Shown: positions 63,027-64,000 of the stretch, piece by piece | Layout: each line of letters starts with the position of its first letter | How positions within the stretch are numbered: the first letter of the stretch is position 1 | NCBI GenBank assembly: GCA_964474695.1 | Contig: CAYYTK010000019.1 | Coordinates: forward strand, 1 to 64,000 | Direction of reading: 5' to 3' | DNA length: 64,000 nt | Source: DAOUBP01 sp964474695 | GTDB taxonomy: Bacteria; Chloroflexota; Anaerolineae; CG2-30-64-16 | The notes under the pieces: model-generated | Database searches by the model: none | The model's input: only the letters and a program-made list of their open reading frames with translations | Told to the model about the DNA's origin: nothing | Position numbers and translations under genes: made by a program

Positions 63027-64000
63027 CTCACCCATGAGCAAACGCGAATTCCGTCTGGATCACGAGTATCGGTACAATCGCCAGGGGCCTGTGCGCTGGA
63101 TCCTGTCGCACCTGGCGCGCTATCCGCATTTCCCGTTGGCCGCGCTGCTGGCCGCGATTTTCAATAACTTTTTCTACAGCCAGACTCAGGTGTACATCGG
63201 CCGCGCGTTCGACCTGATCTCGGCGCCCGGGTGGACGGCCGAAGCCCTTGCGCGGCTGGCCGTGTCGGTGGTGGGCATCGCATTCGGCCAGGGAATTACC
63301 GGCCTGCTGCGCAATTACACGGTCGAGTTCGTGGCGCAGCACATCGAGCGCGATGCGCGCGACGAACTTTACATCAGTCTGTTGGGCAAGAGCCAGACCT
63401 TCTACGGCCGCCAGCGCATCGGCGATATCATGGCGCGCGCCACCAACGACGTCCGCTCGCTCAATCTGATGTTCAGCCCTGGCCTGATGCTGATCCTCGA
63501 CTCGGCCATGGGGGTGGTGGTGCCTCTGGCCGTCATCGCCCGGCTGCGGTTGGAGCTGCTGCTCGTGCCTGGCATCTTCCTGGTGGCCCTGGCGATCACC
63601 ATTTGGGACTACAACCGCCGCTTGAAGCCGGTGAGCTTCGATATCCGCGAGCAGTTCGGAACGCTGAACGCCGGGCTGGCCGAGGCGATAACTGGCATTG
63701 AGGTGGTCAAGGCCAATGTCCAGGAACGCTACGAATGGCTGAAGTTCACCGGCGACGCGCGGAAGTTCCGCGATCTGTTTGTCAAGCAAGGCGAGATTCA
63801 GGCGCGCTACTGGCCGATGCTTGCGTTCACCCTGGCGTGGGCCGGCGCGCTGCTGCATGGCCTGTTGTTGTGGCGGGCCGGCAGCCTGACCCTGGGCCAG
63901 GTGGTCTCGTTCCTGGGGCTGGTGGGCATGCTGCGCTTCCCGACGTTCATCTCGATCTTCACTTTCAATCTGGTGCAGCTCGGCATCGCAGGCGCGCGGC
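63019..64000 (+). CDS. ABC exporter half-transporter, N-terminal part (runs off window)
   Basis: About 327 residues of the membrane domain are visible; the ATPase is beyond the window. 'TFYGRQRIGDIMARATNDVRSL' and 'VKANVQERYEW' match ABCB-type exporters. GTG at 63019, overlapping the previous stop, has AGGAAG upstream; ATG at 63034 is the alternative. The long tail before the first helix ('EFRLDHEYRYNRQGPVRW') is typical of the second subunit of a heterodimer. Confidence 0.9.
   Translation, partial: MPDSPMSKREFRLDHEYRYNRQGPVRWILSHLARYPHFPLAALLAAIFNNFFYSQTQVYIGRAFDLISAPGWTAEALARLAVSVVGIAFGQGITGLLRNYTVEFVAQHIERDARDELYISLLGKSQTFYGRQRIGDIMARATNDVRSLNLMFSPGLMLILDSAMGVVVPLAVIARLRLELLLVPGIFLVALAITIWDYNRRLKPVSFDIREQFGTLNAGLAEAITGIEVVKANVQERYEWLKFTGDARKFRDLFVKQGEIQARYWPMLAFTLAWAGALLHGLLLWRAGSLTLGQVVSFLGLVGMLRFPTFISIFTFNLVQLGIAGAR

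Overview
The window looks like a chromosomal segment of a Chloroflexota bacterium, probably of the class Anaerolineae. The basis is high GC, many leaderless or Shine-Dalgarno-led genes with GTG/TTG starts, the gene order asp23-fakA-degV-recG-coaD next to rpmB, a tatA plus tatC pair beside nusB-asp23-rpmF-yceD, a RecG with a long N-terminal extension, and 7-8 bp tandem repeats between genes. The assignment rests on gene content and order; no database search was possible.

Layout. 1-4.2 kb (minus): the start of a DUF362 protein, a GNAT acetyltransferase, a tRNA cluster (Pro, Gly and an Ile-CAU tRNA split by a group I intron), a DUF5107 lipoprotein, and a membrane-anchored RNase with its barstar-like inhibitor. 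4.3-17.4 kb (plus): M28/DUF4910-like peptidase, PHP phosphoesterase, TtcA-like enzyme, inositol monophosphatase, TPR protein, SH3 lipoprotein, a GIY-YIG gene between clusters of imperfect palindromes, then a glycosidase, a GT39-like glycosyltransferase, an MBL hydrolase and a JAMM peptidase. 17.5-25.7 kb (plus): livKHMGF branched-chain amino acid transporter, alanine racemase, a promoter-to-terminator structured RNA candidate, cysK and cysE. 25.7-33.05 kb (minus): an inositol catabolic operon of the Thermotoga IolG/M/N/O type under a LacI-family regulator, with a clear promoter and a 22-bp palindromic operator.

33.1-40.3 kb (minus) is the most notable region: a complete diversity-generating retroelement (DGR). 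It has a reverse transcriptase, an Avd accessory protein, a 70-nt template repeat (TR) and two target genes. One target is an HTH-NACHT-FGE protein and the other a KAP-NTPase-FGE protein, each ending in a variable repeat (VR). All 20 mismatches between the TR and the two VRs fall at template adenines. Both targets carry the same GC-rich hairpin about 60 bp beyond the VR. The system appears to diversify the sensing tip of two different signalling NTPases with one template.

40.4-53.5 kb (mostly minus): housekeeping operons (cyclic-2,3-diphosphoglycerate synthetase-like protein, Tat export, nusB, asp23, rpmF, yceD; then asp23, fakA, degV, recG, coaD), rpmB on the plus strand, and rpe. 53.6-55 kb (plus): a lower-GC restriction-modification pair (BglII/BstYI-like endonuclease and MT-A70 methyltransferase), probably acquired. 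55-64 kb: a coiled-coil protein, a beta-lactamase-like serine hydrolase, an internally deleted four-helix-bundle protein, guaA, xpt, a family 2 glycosyltransferase and two ABC exporter half-transporters, the second cut by the window end.
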